Assembly (NCBI RefSeq): GCF_023283895.1
Contig: NZ_JAKILB010000001.1
Coordinates: forward strand, 124,001-188,000
Source of the DNA: Shewanella pneumatophori
Lineage (GTDB): Bacteria > Pseudomonadota > Gammaproteobacteria > Enterobacterales > Shewanellaceae
Direction: 5' to 3'
DNA length: 64,000 nt
The translations under genes and the position numbers were made by a program. Every line of letters begins with the position of its first letter. Within the stretch, counting starts at the first letter, position 1. Shown piece after piece: positions 36,941-45,710 of the stretch. The notes under the pieces are model-generated. The model did not search any database, had not been told where the DNA came from, and saw only the letters and a program-made list of their open reading frames with translations.

Positions 36941-37222
36941 CTTCACGCTATATATAAAACTATGGTTAGCCATATAAAAGACGGGCAAGCAACTTATACT
37001 AATTCCTTGCTAACTGGTCAAAAAACAAATTTGATCTTGGTTCACGTCTTGTTGATTTCGCAAATGAGTCTAACGGTTTACAATAGCTCACGTTTATATG
37101 CATTAATGCATCCGCCCCTGACTAATCAAAACGCTGCTTGCTAGTAAACTCGCTAAACTATACAAGATAGTTGGCCTGTGAGTAGGTAACGTGTTTGACG
37201 TTGAATTAAAGTGAGCTCGTAA

Positions 37223-38167
37223 GTGTTTGCAGATACCCCAATAGAAAGTATTGTCTTTAATGATCAGCAAGTTTTTGTTAAGCGTGATGATTTACTTAGT
37301 GAAGAATTTTCGGGCAATAAAGCCCGTAAGTTTGCCTATTTCCTTGAGAATAACTTTCCAGGTAAAACAGGGTTAGTAGGCCATGGTTCTCCGGTTGCTA
37401 ACTCGCTTTATTCCATGTCGGCGTTAGCCAAACTTAAAGGGATTAGTTTAGACTTTTATGTTGACCATATTGCTGAGCAAGTCTTGCTGTCTACCCAAGG
37501 CAATTATGCCGCCGCAATTGCGAATGGTGCCAATGTTGTAGATGTATCTATGTGTGAAGATCGTCAAGACTTAAGCGTGATAGATTATATCCAGCAAAAA
37601 GTACTAGCTAAAAATGACAAGCTGCTGTTTGTACCTGAAGGAGGACGCTGTGAATATGCGCGTGTTGGTGTGCATAAATTGGCTCAAGAGATCATTGATT
37701 GGGCTACAAAGCACTCTTTCCCATCGTTGCAAGTATTCTTACCATCGGGTACAGGCACAACTGCTGTATTTTTAAGTGAATACCTAAACCTGCATACCGA
37801 TAATATTGAAGTACTCACCTGTGCCTGTGTTGGGGGGAGCGATTATCTCCAGCAACAGTTTTTTGAACTGGTAACTGATAAAAGCTTGCACCCTAGGATT
37901 ATCGATTTAGATAAAAAGTATCACTTTGGCAAACTGTATAAGCCATTTTACGATATGTATAACAAGCTGTTAGCGACTGGAATCGAGTTTGAGTTACTCT
38001 ATGACCCGTTAGGCTGGATGTGTGTTGAAAAGATCTTACAAACAAGTGTAATAAACCAAACTGAAACAGAGGTTGGTAGCTCAGCTCCGGCAATGCTTTA
38101 TATACACCAAGGTGGGTTACTCGGTAATGCAACTATGCTGCCACGCTACCAACGTAAATACGGTTAG
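37223..38167 (+). CDS. PLP-dependent D-cysteine desulfhydrase / ACC deaminase family enzyme
   Basis: 314 residues, GTG start with AGTGAG upstream. A fold-type II PLP enzyme: the Schiff-base lysine is in FSGNKARKFAYFL, preceded by VFVKRDDLL. Also LVGHGSPVANSLYSMSALAKL, the phosphate-binding LPSGTGTTAVFLS, and HQGGLLGNATMLPRY at the C-terminus. Family members degrade D-cysteine to H2S, pyruvate and ammonia or deaminate 1-aminocyclopropane-1-carboxylate; the former is commoner in bacteria. The shortened N-terminus compared with DcyD (about 330 residues) is notable. Confidence 0.85.
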   Translation: MFADTPIESIVFNDQQVFVKRDDLLSEEFSGNKARKFAYFLENNFPGKTGLVGHGSPVANSLYSMSALAKLKGISLDFYVDHIAEQVLLSTQGNYAAAIANGANVVDVSMCEDRQDLSVIDYIQQKVLAKNDKLLFVPEGGRCEYARVGVHKLAQEIIDWATKHSFPSLQVFLPSGTGTTAVFLSEYLNLHTDNIEVLTCACVGGSDYLQQQFFELVTDKSLHPRIIDLDKKYHFGKLYKPFYDMYNKLLATGIEFELLYDPLGWMCVEKILQTSVINQTETEVGSSAPAMLYIHQGGLLGNATMLPRYQRKYG

Positions 38168-38244
38168 TAATACTAAAAATAAACAGTTGATATATGTGTA
38201 TTAGTCGTTAGCAGTGATGTGCAGGTAGGGAAAATGTTGATTCC

Positions 38245-38290
38245 ATTTGGTTAGGCGAGATACCGACTAAGGGTATGGCCTAATCCAAAT
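38245..38290. other. Structured inverted repeat with nested inner hairpin
   Basis: ATTTGGTTAGGC at 38245-38256 pairs with 38278-38290 with one bulged T, extended outward by ATTC/GAAT (38240-38243 and 38291-38294). Inside, ATACC at 38260-38264 pairs with GGTAT at 38272-38276. No T tract follows. It lies between the PLP enzyme gene and the 57-residue gene. Confidence 0.6.
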
Positions 38291-38352
38291 GAATGTGACT
38301 AAATAGCTGAGTAGATGTTTCAGTCCTATTCGTTTGCCTATGAAGACAAACA

Positions 38353-38382
38353 TTCGATACGAGTGAGAGGAGGTGTATCGAA
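38353..38382. other. 8-bp hairpin with SD-like loop
   Basis: TTCGATAC at 38353-38360 pairs with GTATCGAA at 38375-38382. The 14-base loop contains GAGGAGG. Located 30 bp beyond the stop of the small leftward gene. Confidence 0.4.
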
Positions 38383-38411
38383 GAGTCAGTTAACGCGTTT
38401 GTTTGACTAGC

Positions 38412-38585
38412 TTATTTGTTGCTAGAAATTAACCATTTCATAAAGTTCAGCGCTTCAATACGCTTAGAAAAGGTTTGTTTGTTTTTACCTTGGCTATCGG
38501 TAAAAGCAATTGAAGTTTTGTTGACTGAAATTGAATCTACTGGAAAGTTGACGGTAATTTCTTGTCCATTTACTAGGTATGACAT
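38412..38585 (-). CDS. Small basic protein, 57 residues, unknown function
   Basis: Found by reading the minus strand by eye: ATG at 38585 with AAGGAG nine bases upstream, open to TAA at 38412. The product begins MSYLVNGQEITVNFPVDS, continues through a polar middle with ITSIAFTDSQG-like strands, and ends EALNFMKWLISSNK. Predicted as a beta hairpin followed by a helix, cytoplasmic, no cysteines. The excellent ribosome site and good residue composition favour a real gene. The overlapping rightward frame at 38416-38637 is a shadow. Confidence 0.72.
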   Translation of the reverse strand: MSYLVNGQEITVNFPVDSISVNKTSIAFTDSQGKNKQTFSKRIEALNFMKWLISSNK

Positions 38586-39093
38586 ATGGCCACACTCCTT
38601 CTATTTTAAGCTACCTAAATTAGGTAGTTTTTTATAACAATAAGATATCCTTAGCATTTTTGCGAAAGATGAATTTTAAGTTCTATGTGAGACTACTCAT
38701 CTTTGTTTGCTGATACAAGTAGCTTGTATTCAAATATGTATGTAAATATGTTCGCTATGTCGCAAAAATAATACAAATATCAGCTGCTGTGCAGTAAAGC
38801 ATAGGCATATGACAGTAGCATGACTGCCAACAAAGATGATTTAACCAGTTGAGATAACGCTTATGTGAGGATCAAACGACGAGTCGTGGATTTGACAAAA
38901 AGGCGGTGACTTCTATCTAAAAGGGTCTATCTTAAAAACTGGGCGAATTATATGCAGCTTAAATACTTTGTCAAGACAATCTTAATTTAATTACTGATTA
39001 TTTTTACTTCCCATACGTTAACAATAGGTTAAAGCTTGCTAGAATGAATAGCACTTGCAGGGCTGCTGGTGCTCGCCAAATAATGGAGTCTTT

Positions 39094-40704
39094 ATGTTAC
39101 GAACTGTTCAAGTGTTTACCCTATTGCTCTTGCTATCTATTTCATTTTATTGCTCAGCATCTGGCGCGCTGTCAGTTGCGCAAAATGTTCAGCAAACAGA
39201 CAACGCCACCAGTACCGCTGCTGTGAAAGAAGCCTCTTATGAATATAAAGATAGCCTTTTTAGGGATACGCCTAGAGGCACATTGGCTGGACTTTTTGAG
39301 GCTGCATTTGAGCAAAATTATGATAAAGCGGCTAAGTATTTAGATCTTAGGTATTTACCTGATGATATGGACGCAGAGTTAGGCCCTGAATACGCCAAGC
39401 AATTAATTGCAATTATTGAGCGAAACATTTGGGTCAATATGCAAGAGATTAATGATACTCCTGATGGGACTTCAGAGGATCAACTACCTAGTTATCGTGA
39501 TGCGTTTGGTCGAGTACAAATTAAAGGCAGCGAGATAACCCTGTTATTACAAAAAGTCCCCAATAAACAGTTAGGATCAATTTGGAAGGTATCAAACGCT
39601 ACCGTTGCTAAAGTGCCTTTGCTGTATAGTGAACTCGGTTATGGGCCGGTAGTGGAGTGGTTTGTTAAACATATTCCTCAAGGGCATTTGTTTAAATTAA
39701 ATCTATGGGAATGGGCGTTACTGATCTGTTATTTCGTATTGGCTATGTTGGTCGTGATCCCCGTTACTTGGATTGCTAAAAAGTTCATCTTACGCAGTGA
39801 ATACCAGTATAAAGCCGATGTAGCACATTTAGTCGTAGGGCCTTTTCGTTTTTTGGTTGCATTGTTACTGGTTAGAGCTTGGATGGCGCACACGACTTTA
39901 TCGGCGAATGTGATTGCGGTTGTAAATACCGGAGTATTGTTGCTAATAGCGGTAGTGTGGTTTATCTGGTCAGTCACCGATGTGATTCAAAACAGTTTAC
40001 GTTTACGTTGGATTAGTAGGGGCAATAGCCAGAGTGCATCGCTGTTGCGACCTTTAGCAAATTTTATTCGAGTTATTTTAGTTGCCTTAGCGGTATTAAT
40101 CTGGCTTGAACACTTAGGTTTTGATGCATCAACGATTCTTGCCGGCCTTGGAATTGGTGGCATTGCCGTTGCGCTAGCGTCAAAACAATCGATTGAGAAT
40201 TTTATTGGCACGCTTACGCTATATTCTTCAGCGCCCATTAAAGTTGGTAATGTAGGCCGCTTTGGCACGATTACGGGGACGGTAGAAGAGATAGGTTTAC
40301 GCTGTACGCGAATTCGCACCATAGATCGTAGTGTGATTAATGTGCCTAATGCACGCTTGTCTGAAATGGATATTGAAAACATTTCTGAGCGTGAAAAGAT
40401 CCGTTTGAAAACAGATATTCGACTTGATTATCAGACTAATACCGAGCAAATTCACGCAATTATCAATGATATTAGAGCCTTATTAGAGCAACATGAAAAA
40501 GTTGAAGAATCGCCACTTAGGGTGACATTTAAAGGCTTTGGTTTGTATGGTCTACAGCTTAACGTTTTTGCCTATATTGGCACGACAGATTTTGCTGAGT
40601 TTCAATTAGTGTCAGAGGAATTGCACTTTGGCATTATGAATGTGGTAACTAAACATGGCTCGCGGATTGTGCCTGTTGTTCCAGTCGCTGCTGCTCAACA
40701 GTAA
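39094..40704 (+). CDS. MscS family mechanosensitive ion channel
   Basis: 536 residues from ATG 39094 (GGAG six bases upstream; frame open from 39055). Signal-like N-terminus ending near FYCSASG, then a periplasmic domain of about 170 residues. The membrane helices follow (LICYFVLAMLVVIPVTWI, LVVGPFRFLVALLLV, VVNTGVLLLIAVVWFIWS, FIRVILVALAVLIWLEHL). The pore-lining TM3 is ILAGLGIGGIAVALASKQSIENFIGT, followed by the MscS beta domain (PIKVGNVGRFGTITGTVEEIGLRCTRIRTID). Opens under membrane tension to release solutes. The extra periplasmic domain is common in larger MscS paralogues. Confidence 0.92.
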   Translation: MLRTVQVFTLLLLLSISFYCSASGALSVAQNVQQTDNATSTAAVKEASYEYKDSLFRDTPRGTLAGLFEAAFEQNYDKAAKYLDLRYLPDDMDAELGPEYAKQLIAIIERNIWVNMQEINDTPDGTSEDQLPSYRDAFGRVQIKGSEITLLLQKVPNKQLGSIWKVSNATVAKVPLLYSELGYGPVVEWFVKHIPQGHLFKLNLWEWALLICYFVLAMLVVIPVTWIAKKFILRSEYQYKADVAHLVVGPFRFLVALLLVRAWMAHTTLSANVIAVVNTGVLLLIAVVWFIWSVTDVIQNSLRLRWISRGNSQSASLLRPLANFIRVILVALAVLIWLEHLGFDASTILAGLGIGGIAVALASKQSIENFIGTLTLYSSAPIKVGNVGRFGTITGTVEEIGLRCTRIRTIDRSVINVPNARLSEMDIENISEREKIRLKTDIRLDYQTNTEQIHAIINDIRALLEQHEKVEESPLRVTFKGFGLYGLQLNVFAYIGTTDFAEFQLVSEELHFGIMNVVTKHGSRIVPVVPVAAAQQ

Positions 40705-40720
40705 ATAAGTGAGTAATAAA

Positions 40721-40742
40721 AAAGGCCGCTAATGCGGCCTTT
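40721..40742. terminator. Bidirectional terminator between MscS and chrR
   Basis: AAAGGCCGC at 40721-40729 pairs with GCGGCCTTT at 40734-40742 around TAAT; an A run precedes it, giving a T tract for leftward transcription. Confidence 0.82.
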
Positions 40743-40789
40743 GGTATTTAGGCAAATCGTTTACCTAAAAGTATTGTTTCAACTCTTAG

Positions 40790-41470
40790 TTAGTAAATCA
40801 ACTCACCAATAGGATTGAGGATTTTGCTTATGCCTTTAGTAAAATGCAGTGGCGCATCAACAACGGTATAGCACAGGCAGCCATTCATGGTTTTTGGTGA
40901 ATGCTGGTGGTTGCCATCAAGCTCAATGAAGTCACCGGGTACATATTGACTAAACTCATCTTCAAAATACCCCTCGAGCAGCAAGGTAATTTCTCTGCCG
41001 TTATGGGTATGCTCAGGGATCTCGCCGTTAGCATCTATGTGTAATAGACTTGCGCGGCTATGACCATCATCGGCGTCTAAACGCATGCGACTGATTTTTC
41101 CAAAGCCACTCCAACTATGATCTGCTTGCCTGGTGAATGCTTTAGGCAACTTATACTGGTTACCTTTGATATCGACAATAGCCTTTGCTGAAGATGACTC
41201 CTCTTCGCTAGGAGCCAAACTCGTGATTTGGCTAAGCATGGCACTAAAATCTATGCTGCCATAATCTAAGTTAGTAAAATCACTGTCAGCGCCAGTAGAA
41301 TCCACTTCGCCCATGCATTCTTCTGCCAGTTGTTTGGTGAAATCATTTACTTTTTCGCGGCAAACAGAGCAAAGCTCGCAATGAGCCGAAACCGCAGTTG
41401 CCAGACCAAGGTGCAACTGACCTTTTGCATGTTGCAATAGCATTTCGTCTTTTGGATGGAATTTAATCAT
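40790..41470 (-). CDS. chrR: ChrR-type zinc anti-sigma factor with cupin domain
   Basis: 226 residues. The N-terminal zinc anti-sigma fold has the H-x3-C-x2-C motif (H30, C34, C37 within AHCELCSVC) plus an early His (H5). The C-terminal cupin domain has EIPEHTHNGREITLLLEGYFEDE and GNHQHSP metal-binding histidines. In Rhodobacter, ChrR holds RpoE inactive and releases it on singlet oxygen; the cupin part is needed for that response. The start codon overlaps the end of rpoE by eight bases, consistent with translational coupling. Confidence 0.92.
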   Translation of the reverse strand: MIKFHPKDEMLLQHAKGQLHLGLATAVSAHCELCSVCREKVNDFTKQLAEECMGEVDSTGADSDFTNLDYGSIDFSAMLSQITSLAPSEEESSSAKAIVDIKGNQYKLPKAFTRQADHSWSGFGKISRMRLDADDGHSRASLLHIDANGEIPEHTHNGREITLLLEGYFEDEFSQYVPGDFIELDGNHQHSPKTMNGCLCYTVVDAPLHFTKGISKILNPIGELIY

Positions 41471-42107
41471 AATGTTTCTCCAAAATGCTTCTAAGCTTCA
41501 CAAGACCTAATCTAAGGCGTGATTTTATAGTTCCGAGGGGCACGCTGAGCTTAGTGGATAATTCTTGTTGGCTGAGTTCTTGTAAATAAATGCCTTTGAC
41601 GACTTGCCTTTGCAATGGTGGCAGGGCATCAACATGTTTGAGCAGCTTAGCAGTGAGAATGTGATCCTCTTGCTCCTCGGTTTCCGGTGTTTCAAATACA
41701 GGCCAAATATCGTCACCGAAGGTGTCTTCTTTGTTGTGCTGGACTTTACGCAACATATCGAAACAACGGTTACGCATAATTGTAAACACCCAAGTGGTCA
41801 CAGCGCCTTTGTCCGCGTTAAATAGATGTGCTTTGGTCCAAACAGTGGTCATAGTTTCTTGGACTAGATCCATAGCCAAGCCTTGGCTAGCTAATTTCTG
41901 ATTACCAAAATTAAGAATTTTCGGCGCGAAGTAGCTAAACAGTTGGGCGTAGGCTTGTTTGTCACGTGCATTAGCGACACGAACTAATTGCTCAGTCAGC
42001 TGAGCTAATAACAGATCTGATTTAGAGTCATCCATAGTTTGCTTATTTTGCCTGACATAAGCTTTATCATAACCATTTTGGCGACTTTGTGATTGAATAT
42101 TTTGCAT
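41463..42107 (-). CDS. rpoE: ECF sigma factor paired with ChrR (ECF11-type RpoE)
   Basis: 214 residues from ATG 42107 (a GTG at 42116 is the longer option). Sigma region 2 is visible in YAQLFSYFAPKILNFGNQKLASQGLAMDLVQETMTTVWTKAHLFN with the WVFTIMRNRCFDMLR core-binding helix. Region 4 is ALPPLQRQVVKGIYLQELSQQELSTKLSVPLGTIKSRLRLGL, a DNA-binding helix-turn-helix. Context with chrR and an upstream TGATCC-N16-CGTA promoter supports an autoregulated oxidative/photo-oxidative stress sigma factor. Neither phrA nor cfa targets lie in the window. Confidence 0.92.
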   Translation of the reverse strand: MQNIQSQSRQNGYDKAYVRQNKQTMDDSKSDLLLAQLTEQLVRVANARDKQAYAQLFSYFAPKILNFGNQKLASQGLAMDLVQETMTTVWTKAHLFNADKGAVTTWVFTIMRNRCFDMLRKVQHNKEDTFGDDIWPVFETPETEEQEDHILTAKLLKHVDALPPLQRQVVKGIYLQELSQQELSTKLSVPLGTIKSRLRLGLVKLRSILEKHYD

Positions 42108-42165
42108 TATTCTCACTCTGTTTCTAAAAGGCAGAGAGCTTTGCTCACTAAGTGTTAAAGGTTTC

Positions 42166-42191
42166 TACGTGGCTTGAGTCAGCCTGGATCA
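42166..42191 (-). promoter_or_regulatory. ECF11-type promoter of rpoE-chrR
   Basis: Read leftward: TGATCC, a 16-base spacer, then CGTA, as recognised by RpoE/ChrR-type sigma factors. It lies about 60 bp upstream of the rpoE ATG and implies autoregulation. Confidence 0.75.
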
Positions 42192-42256
42192 CTTTATTTT
42201 AAAAAAATTTTAAACATCGCTAACAAGGCATTAGCAAGCTTTGTTTATTAAGCGTG

Positions 42257-42808
42257 CTATTTTAGTACGTCGTTTAACATTGCCAGTGTTGGTTTCGGGT
42301 CGTTGGCCGCAATGCAATGTTGTTTTTCACTTGGACTAATCGGCAAAATTTCAATCCAGCGCTGGCAAACCCAAGACAAATCCATAAAGTTATCGAGATT
42401 ATATTGGCTTATATGCTCAGGATACTCGTTAAGCAGATCTTGTAGAATTTGGGTGTATTTCTGCTGATGTTCTGCAATTGGCAACACTTGCCATGAGGGC
42501 ACTGGAATAACGTTACCGCGTTTAAGGCCGTCATTTTCAATGGTGTAAGTACCAAGCTCAAACTTTTCAACACCTTTAATTGTGACCCCAAGCAAGCCAT
42601 CTTCTAGCGTTTCAAAGTCGACAATGTTGCAGCGCGTGCCAATAGGAAGCAATGTTTTATTGTCTTCATCCAACATGCATGCGCCAAAACCTAAATCATT
42701 CTTTAGGGACTCTTTAACTAGACGTTGATATCTAGGCTCAAAGATCCTTAGTTTGGAATAACCATGAGGCAGAATACACATTTGTAGTGGAAACAGCGGT
42801 AATTTCAT
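42257..42808 (-). CDS. LON peptidase N-terminal-domain protein
   Basis: 183 residues consisting of a LON substrate-binding domain alone: LPLFPLQMCILPHGYSKLRIFEPRYQRLVKESL is the classic opening, then GFGACMLDE, GTRCNIVDFETLEDGLLGVTIKG. The ATPase and protease parts of Lon are absent, as in the YPR-type stand-alone family of unknown role. AGAGAATT precedes the ATG. Upstream of rpoE on the same strand but separated by the rpoE promoter. Confidence 0.88.
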   Translation of the reverse strand: MKLPLFPLQMCILPHGYSKLRIFEPRYQRLVKESLKNDLGFGACMLDEDNKTLLPIGTRCNIVDFETLEDGLLGVTIKGVEKFELGTYTIENDGLKRGNVIPVPSWQVLPIAEHQQKYTQILQDLLNEYPEHISQYNLDNFMDLSWVCQRWIEILPISPSEKQHCIAANDPKPTLAMLNDVLK

Positions 42809-42886
42809 AATTCTCTAAAACAGTTTATCAACTGGGTATTGATACGTTGGTAAGCTGAATGACGATCATCTTTTTGGCTAGTAATT

Positions 42887-42916
42887 TAATTCTCGCATCA
42901 AAAAAAGTGAGAATTA
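42887..42916. repeat. 8-bp inverted repeat in the LON/cheV divergent region
   Basis: TAATTCTC at 42887-42894 pairs with GAGAATTA at 42909-42916 across a 14-base A-rich spacer. It is a possible regulator site in the 350-bp divergent gap (42809-43158), where no other gene is seen. Confidence 0.4.
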
Positions 42917-43158
42917 CTCATGCGCTGGCAATCAATTAGTATTTTAGCGAGTGTTTTGTGCAGTAGGTACATGATTTATGTGTTAAAAAAATATAACCTA
43001 GAGCCATAAAAATAATTCTATTTGTATGCTGCTGACAGATGACTATCGCTATCATGGTTTAAGTGATGCGGGTTATAAACTTATCTTGATAAATTAAGCT
43101 GTATTTTTATCTGTGGTTTTTTTACGCGGCATACTCAGTCTAAACATGAGGGAACAAA

Positions 43159-44109
43159 ATGACTCAAATGCTAGCAAGTGTCGACCAACGTACTAAGCTC
43201 GTTGGTGAGAATCGTCTAGAGTTATTATTGTTTCGAATAAGTGTTACCCAGCTTTTTGCGATTAATGTTTTTAAAGTAAAAGAAGTGGTTAAAGTGCCAC
43301 CGTTAAGCTCTATGCCTGGCAGTCACAGCAGTATTATTGGTGTGGCTAATTTACGTGGATTATCTATTCCGGTGATAGATCTTCGTAAAGCAATTGGTTT
43401 TAGACCATCAGCTATTCATCCCGAAAGTAACCTTATCGTGACCGAGTACAACCGCTCGGTGCAAGGCTTTTTGGTGGATAAAGTTGAGCATATTGTTAAT
43501 CTTACCTGGGGTGACATCATGCCGCCTCCTAAAACGGTAGGGCGAGACAATTACCTTACGGCAATTACCCGTATTGAATATCAAGACAAGCAAGAATTGG
43601 TATCGATTATTGATGTTGAAAAGGTACTCGCGGAGATCATTCATTATGATATCCGTTTATCTGACGGTGTGTTAGACGAGCAATTGCTACCTCATATGCT
43701 TGGTCGCAAAGTGCTAATTGCTGATGACTCAGCGACTGCAAGAAGACAGGTACGTGAAACATTGGAGCAACTTGGGCTAGAAGTTATTGAAGTATCTGAT
43801 GGTCTACTTGCGCTGAATCAACTAAAAAAATGGTGTGATGAAGGCAAAGTGATAACCGATCACATTTTAATGTTGATAACCGATGCGGAAATGCCTGAAA
43901 TGGATGGTTATAAGTTAACCTATGAAGTGCGTAACGATAAGCGTATGGCTGATCTATTTATTACCTTAAATACATCGTTAAGTGGCAGTTTTAATAATGC
44001 TATGGTTGAAAAGGTCGGTTGTAATCGTTTCATTTCAAAATTCCAACCGGATCTCTTGGTCGAAGTTGTGCAAGATAGACTCAGAGAAGCACTAATGGCT
44101 AAATCGTAA
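43159..44109 (+). CDS. cheV: Chemotaxis protein CheV (CheW-receiver fusion)
   Basis: 316 residues. A CheW-like domain (about 20-160: LELLLFRISVTQLFAINVFKVKEVVKVPPL, GVANLRGLSIPVIDLRK) couples receptors to CheA. A response-regulator receiver domain follows (about 180-310) with VLIADDSATARRQV (acidic pair), TDAEMPEMDGY (phosphorylated Asp), the LNTSLS threonine and the FISKFQP lysine, all in place. Receiver phosphorylation is thought to tune adaptation. Isolated from the main che cluster but in the same window as an Aer-like receptor. Confidence 0.95.
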   Translation: MTQMLASVDQRTKLVGENRLELLLFRISVTQLFAINVFKVKEVVKVPPLSSMPGSHSSIIGVANLRGLSIPVIDLRKAIGFRPSAIHPESNLIVTEYNRSVQGFLVDKVEHIVNLTWGDIMPPPKTVGRDNYLTAITRIEYQDKQELVSIIDVEKVLAEIIHYDIRLSDGVLDEQLLPHMLGRKVLIADDSATARRQVRETLEQLGLEVIEVSDGLLALNQLKKWCDEGKVITDHILMLITDAEMPEMDGYKLTYEVRNDKRMADLFITLNTSLSGSFNNAMVEKVGCNRFISKFQPDLLVEVVQDRLREALMAKS

Positions 44110-44145
44110 GTTTAAAGCTAAAACCATCAACTTAAAATCTGTGTT

Positions 44146-44170
44146 CCAAGCTTCATGCAGAGAAGCTTGG
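44146..44170. terminator. Hairpin between convergent cheV and zinc-ribbon gene
   Basis: CCAAGCTTC at 44146-44154 pairs with GAAGCTTGG at 44162-44170 around ATGCAGA. T tracts are weak on both sides. Confidence 0.6.
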
Positions 44171-44223
44171 GATTAGCTTTTACGGCCAAGATTGTTGAGA
44201 TACCTTAATGACAATACGTCAGT

Positions 44224-44868
44224 TTAGTTAGCGTGCTCTTCTGCCAAATCTTGTAGTACTTGCTTCTTAAGTTCAGGCACTGCAGCGATATTTATTTGTG
44301 CAATTCTGACGGCAAAACCAAAGCGGTTTTTACCTACAATAGCAATGACATCTTCTAAAAAACGTTTATCTAAGGTAAATTGCTTTGCATAAAAGCTAAT
44401 CGCTTGGCTAACCGAGCGATAGTTTACTCCGTCAAAATTAAAGCTTGCATCGTAGCCATAGTCGTCAATGACGAGACCGTTCAAACTCAGTGGCCAGCTT
44501 TTATAATTGACTCTGTCGCGCGCAATTTCATACATCATCCAAGCGCTTTTTTTGAATCCACCAAAAACTTTATCTTCAAATTCAGACTCTTCGAGTTCTT
44601 GTTTAGTCCAGTTAACTCCAATGGCCAGATGTTTTTCGTAAATTCGCATTAATTCATCTTTTACCGCCATTTTACAGTCCCAGATGGACGTCAACTTATG
44701 CTGCTTGGCAAGCTTTAAGCATTCTTTACAGCAAGGTACGCTCAGCGACGGATGCGGCGTATGGGGGTCTTTGACATAACTAAATTGTTGATTGCTTGGC
44801 TCACCGCAAAACCAACAAGTGTGTCGACGGTCAAAAGGAATATCGATTAATGGGGTGAGATCTAACAA
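44224..44868 (-). CDS. Zinc-ribbon-containing conserved hypothetical protein
   Basis: 214 residues. TTG start at 44868 with AGGAG eight bases upstream. N-terminal cysteines (C18-x2-C21 in TCWFCGEPS and C46/C47-x2/3-C50 in PCCKECL) form a probable zinc ribbon. The C-terminal part includes SWPLSLNGLVIDDYGYDASFNFDGVNYRSVSQAISFYAKQFTL and ends in a helical region with the basic/hydrophobic pattern of a protein-interaction domain. I recognise no function. Single gene, convergent with cheV. Confidence 0.78.
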   Translation of the reverse strand: MLDLTPLIDIPFDRRHTCWFCGEPSNQQFSYVKDPHTPHPSLSVPCCKECLKLAKQHKLTSIWDCKMAVKDELMRIYEKHLAIGVNWTKQELEESEFEDKVFGGFKKSAWMMYEIARDRVNYKSWPLSLNGLVIDDYGYDASFNFDGVNYRSVSQAISFYAKQFTLDKRFLEDVIAIVGKNRFGFAVRIAQINIAAVPELKKQVLQDLAEEHAN

Positions 44869-44910
44869 TGATTTTGCTCCTTGTTCCTAGCAACCTTAAT
44901 ATAAAAACAA

Positions 44911-44937
44911 AGCGCACAATGGGTTAGATTGTGCGCT
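44911..44937 (-). terminator. Terminator after DUF2750 gene
   Basis: AGCGCACAAT at 44911-44920 pairs with ATTGTGCGCT at 44928-44937. Read leftward it is followed by TTGTTTTTAT. Confidence 0.83.
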
Positions 44938-44979
44938 TCGGTAGATTGTAACTGACTTTAAAAACTTAAAGTGAGTTGA

Positions 44980-45339
44980 TTACTCTTTTTCAACATCAAC
45001 AAGTGATGTTGCTAAAACGATAGGATCAACTTCTTGGCACTCTTGATCGGCAATCCAATCAATACCAATAAGTACACCATCATCATTTAAATCGCTAACC
45101 CAAAACTCTAGAAACTCTTCTAAAGTGATAGCGACGGCAGAGTAATCTTGCCACTCTTCAGTACAGTGGCTCTTAGCTTGAGCTTCTTCAGACCATAAAG
45201 GCATAACGTCTGTCGCTTCATATTCTGAAGAATCACAGACTACCCAGCCTTCACCGGTTTCATCTTGCAGGCCCCAAACAACTTGGGATTGTTTTACGTT
45301 ATTGATGAAACTTTCTAATGCAGGAGTCATTTCAGTCAT
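44980..45339 (-). CDS. DUF2750 family protein
   Basis: 119 residues, very acidic. The family pattern is clear: FINNVKQSQVVWGLQDETGEGWVVCDS, then MPLWSEEAQAKSHCTEEWQDYSAVAITLEEFLEFWVSDLNDDGVLIGIDW. The family has no assigned function. Soluble, no signal. AAGAGA precedes the ATG. The 370-bp gap upstream (45340-45710) shows no gene. Confidence 0.88.
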   Translation of the reverse strand: MTEMTPALESFINNVKQSQVVWGLQDETGEGWVVCDSSEYEATDVMPLWSEEAQAKSHCTEEWQDYSAVAITLEEFLEFWVSDLNDDGVLIGIDWIADQECQEVDPIVLATSLVDVEKE

Positions 45340-45710
45340 GATTAATCTCTTGTTTGGTTAGGTATAAGCGGCGATATTTAATGGTTAATAGTCTGCAGTT
45401 GGCTTAGCGTTTTAGCAAGTTATTTAGCTATTTTATCTTAAGGAGCAAAGTGTAATTGCAGGTAAACTGGGCATTGCTGTTGCTAATTTGCTCGATTGCA
45501 ACAGAATCGTTATTTGGCGGCAATATTTCTGCGAAATTAGTCTATATTATGCAGCTATCATTGTATGATATTTTACATGGTCTTTAGTTTACCTGCTGTC
45601 ATAAGCTTTTATGCTGCGCTTTGTGCCCATAAAGTTAATTAAGTTTAAGGTAGGTTTAATTAAAACCGGTCACTTTATACGTTACAGTCATTCATTTTGG
45701 GAGTCTTCTA

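Noticed and set aside
36962..37144. 60-codon rightward frame in the gap before the PLP enzyme
   Set aside because: No ribosome site, no recognisable sequence pattern, in a region that looks intergenic.
38416..38637. 73-codon rightward frame
   Set aside because: It overlaps the 57-residue leftward gene, which has a far better ribosome site and composition.
39987..40382. 131-codon leftward frame inside the MscS gene
   Set aside because: Antisense to the conserved pore and beta domain; shadow frame.
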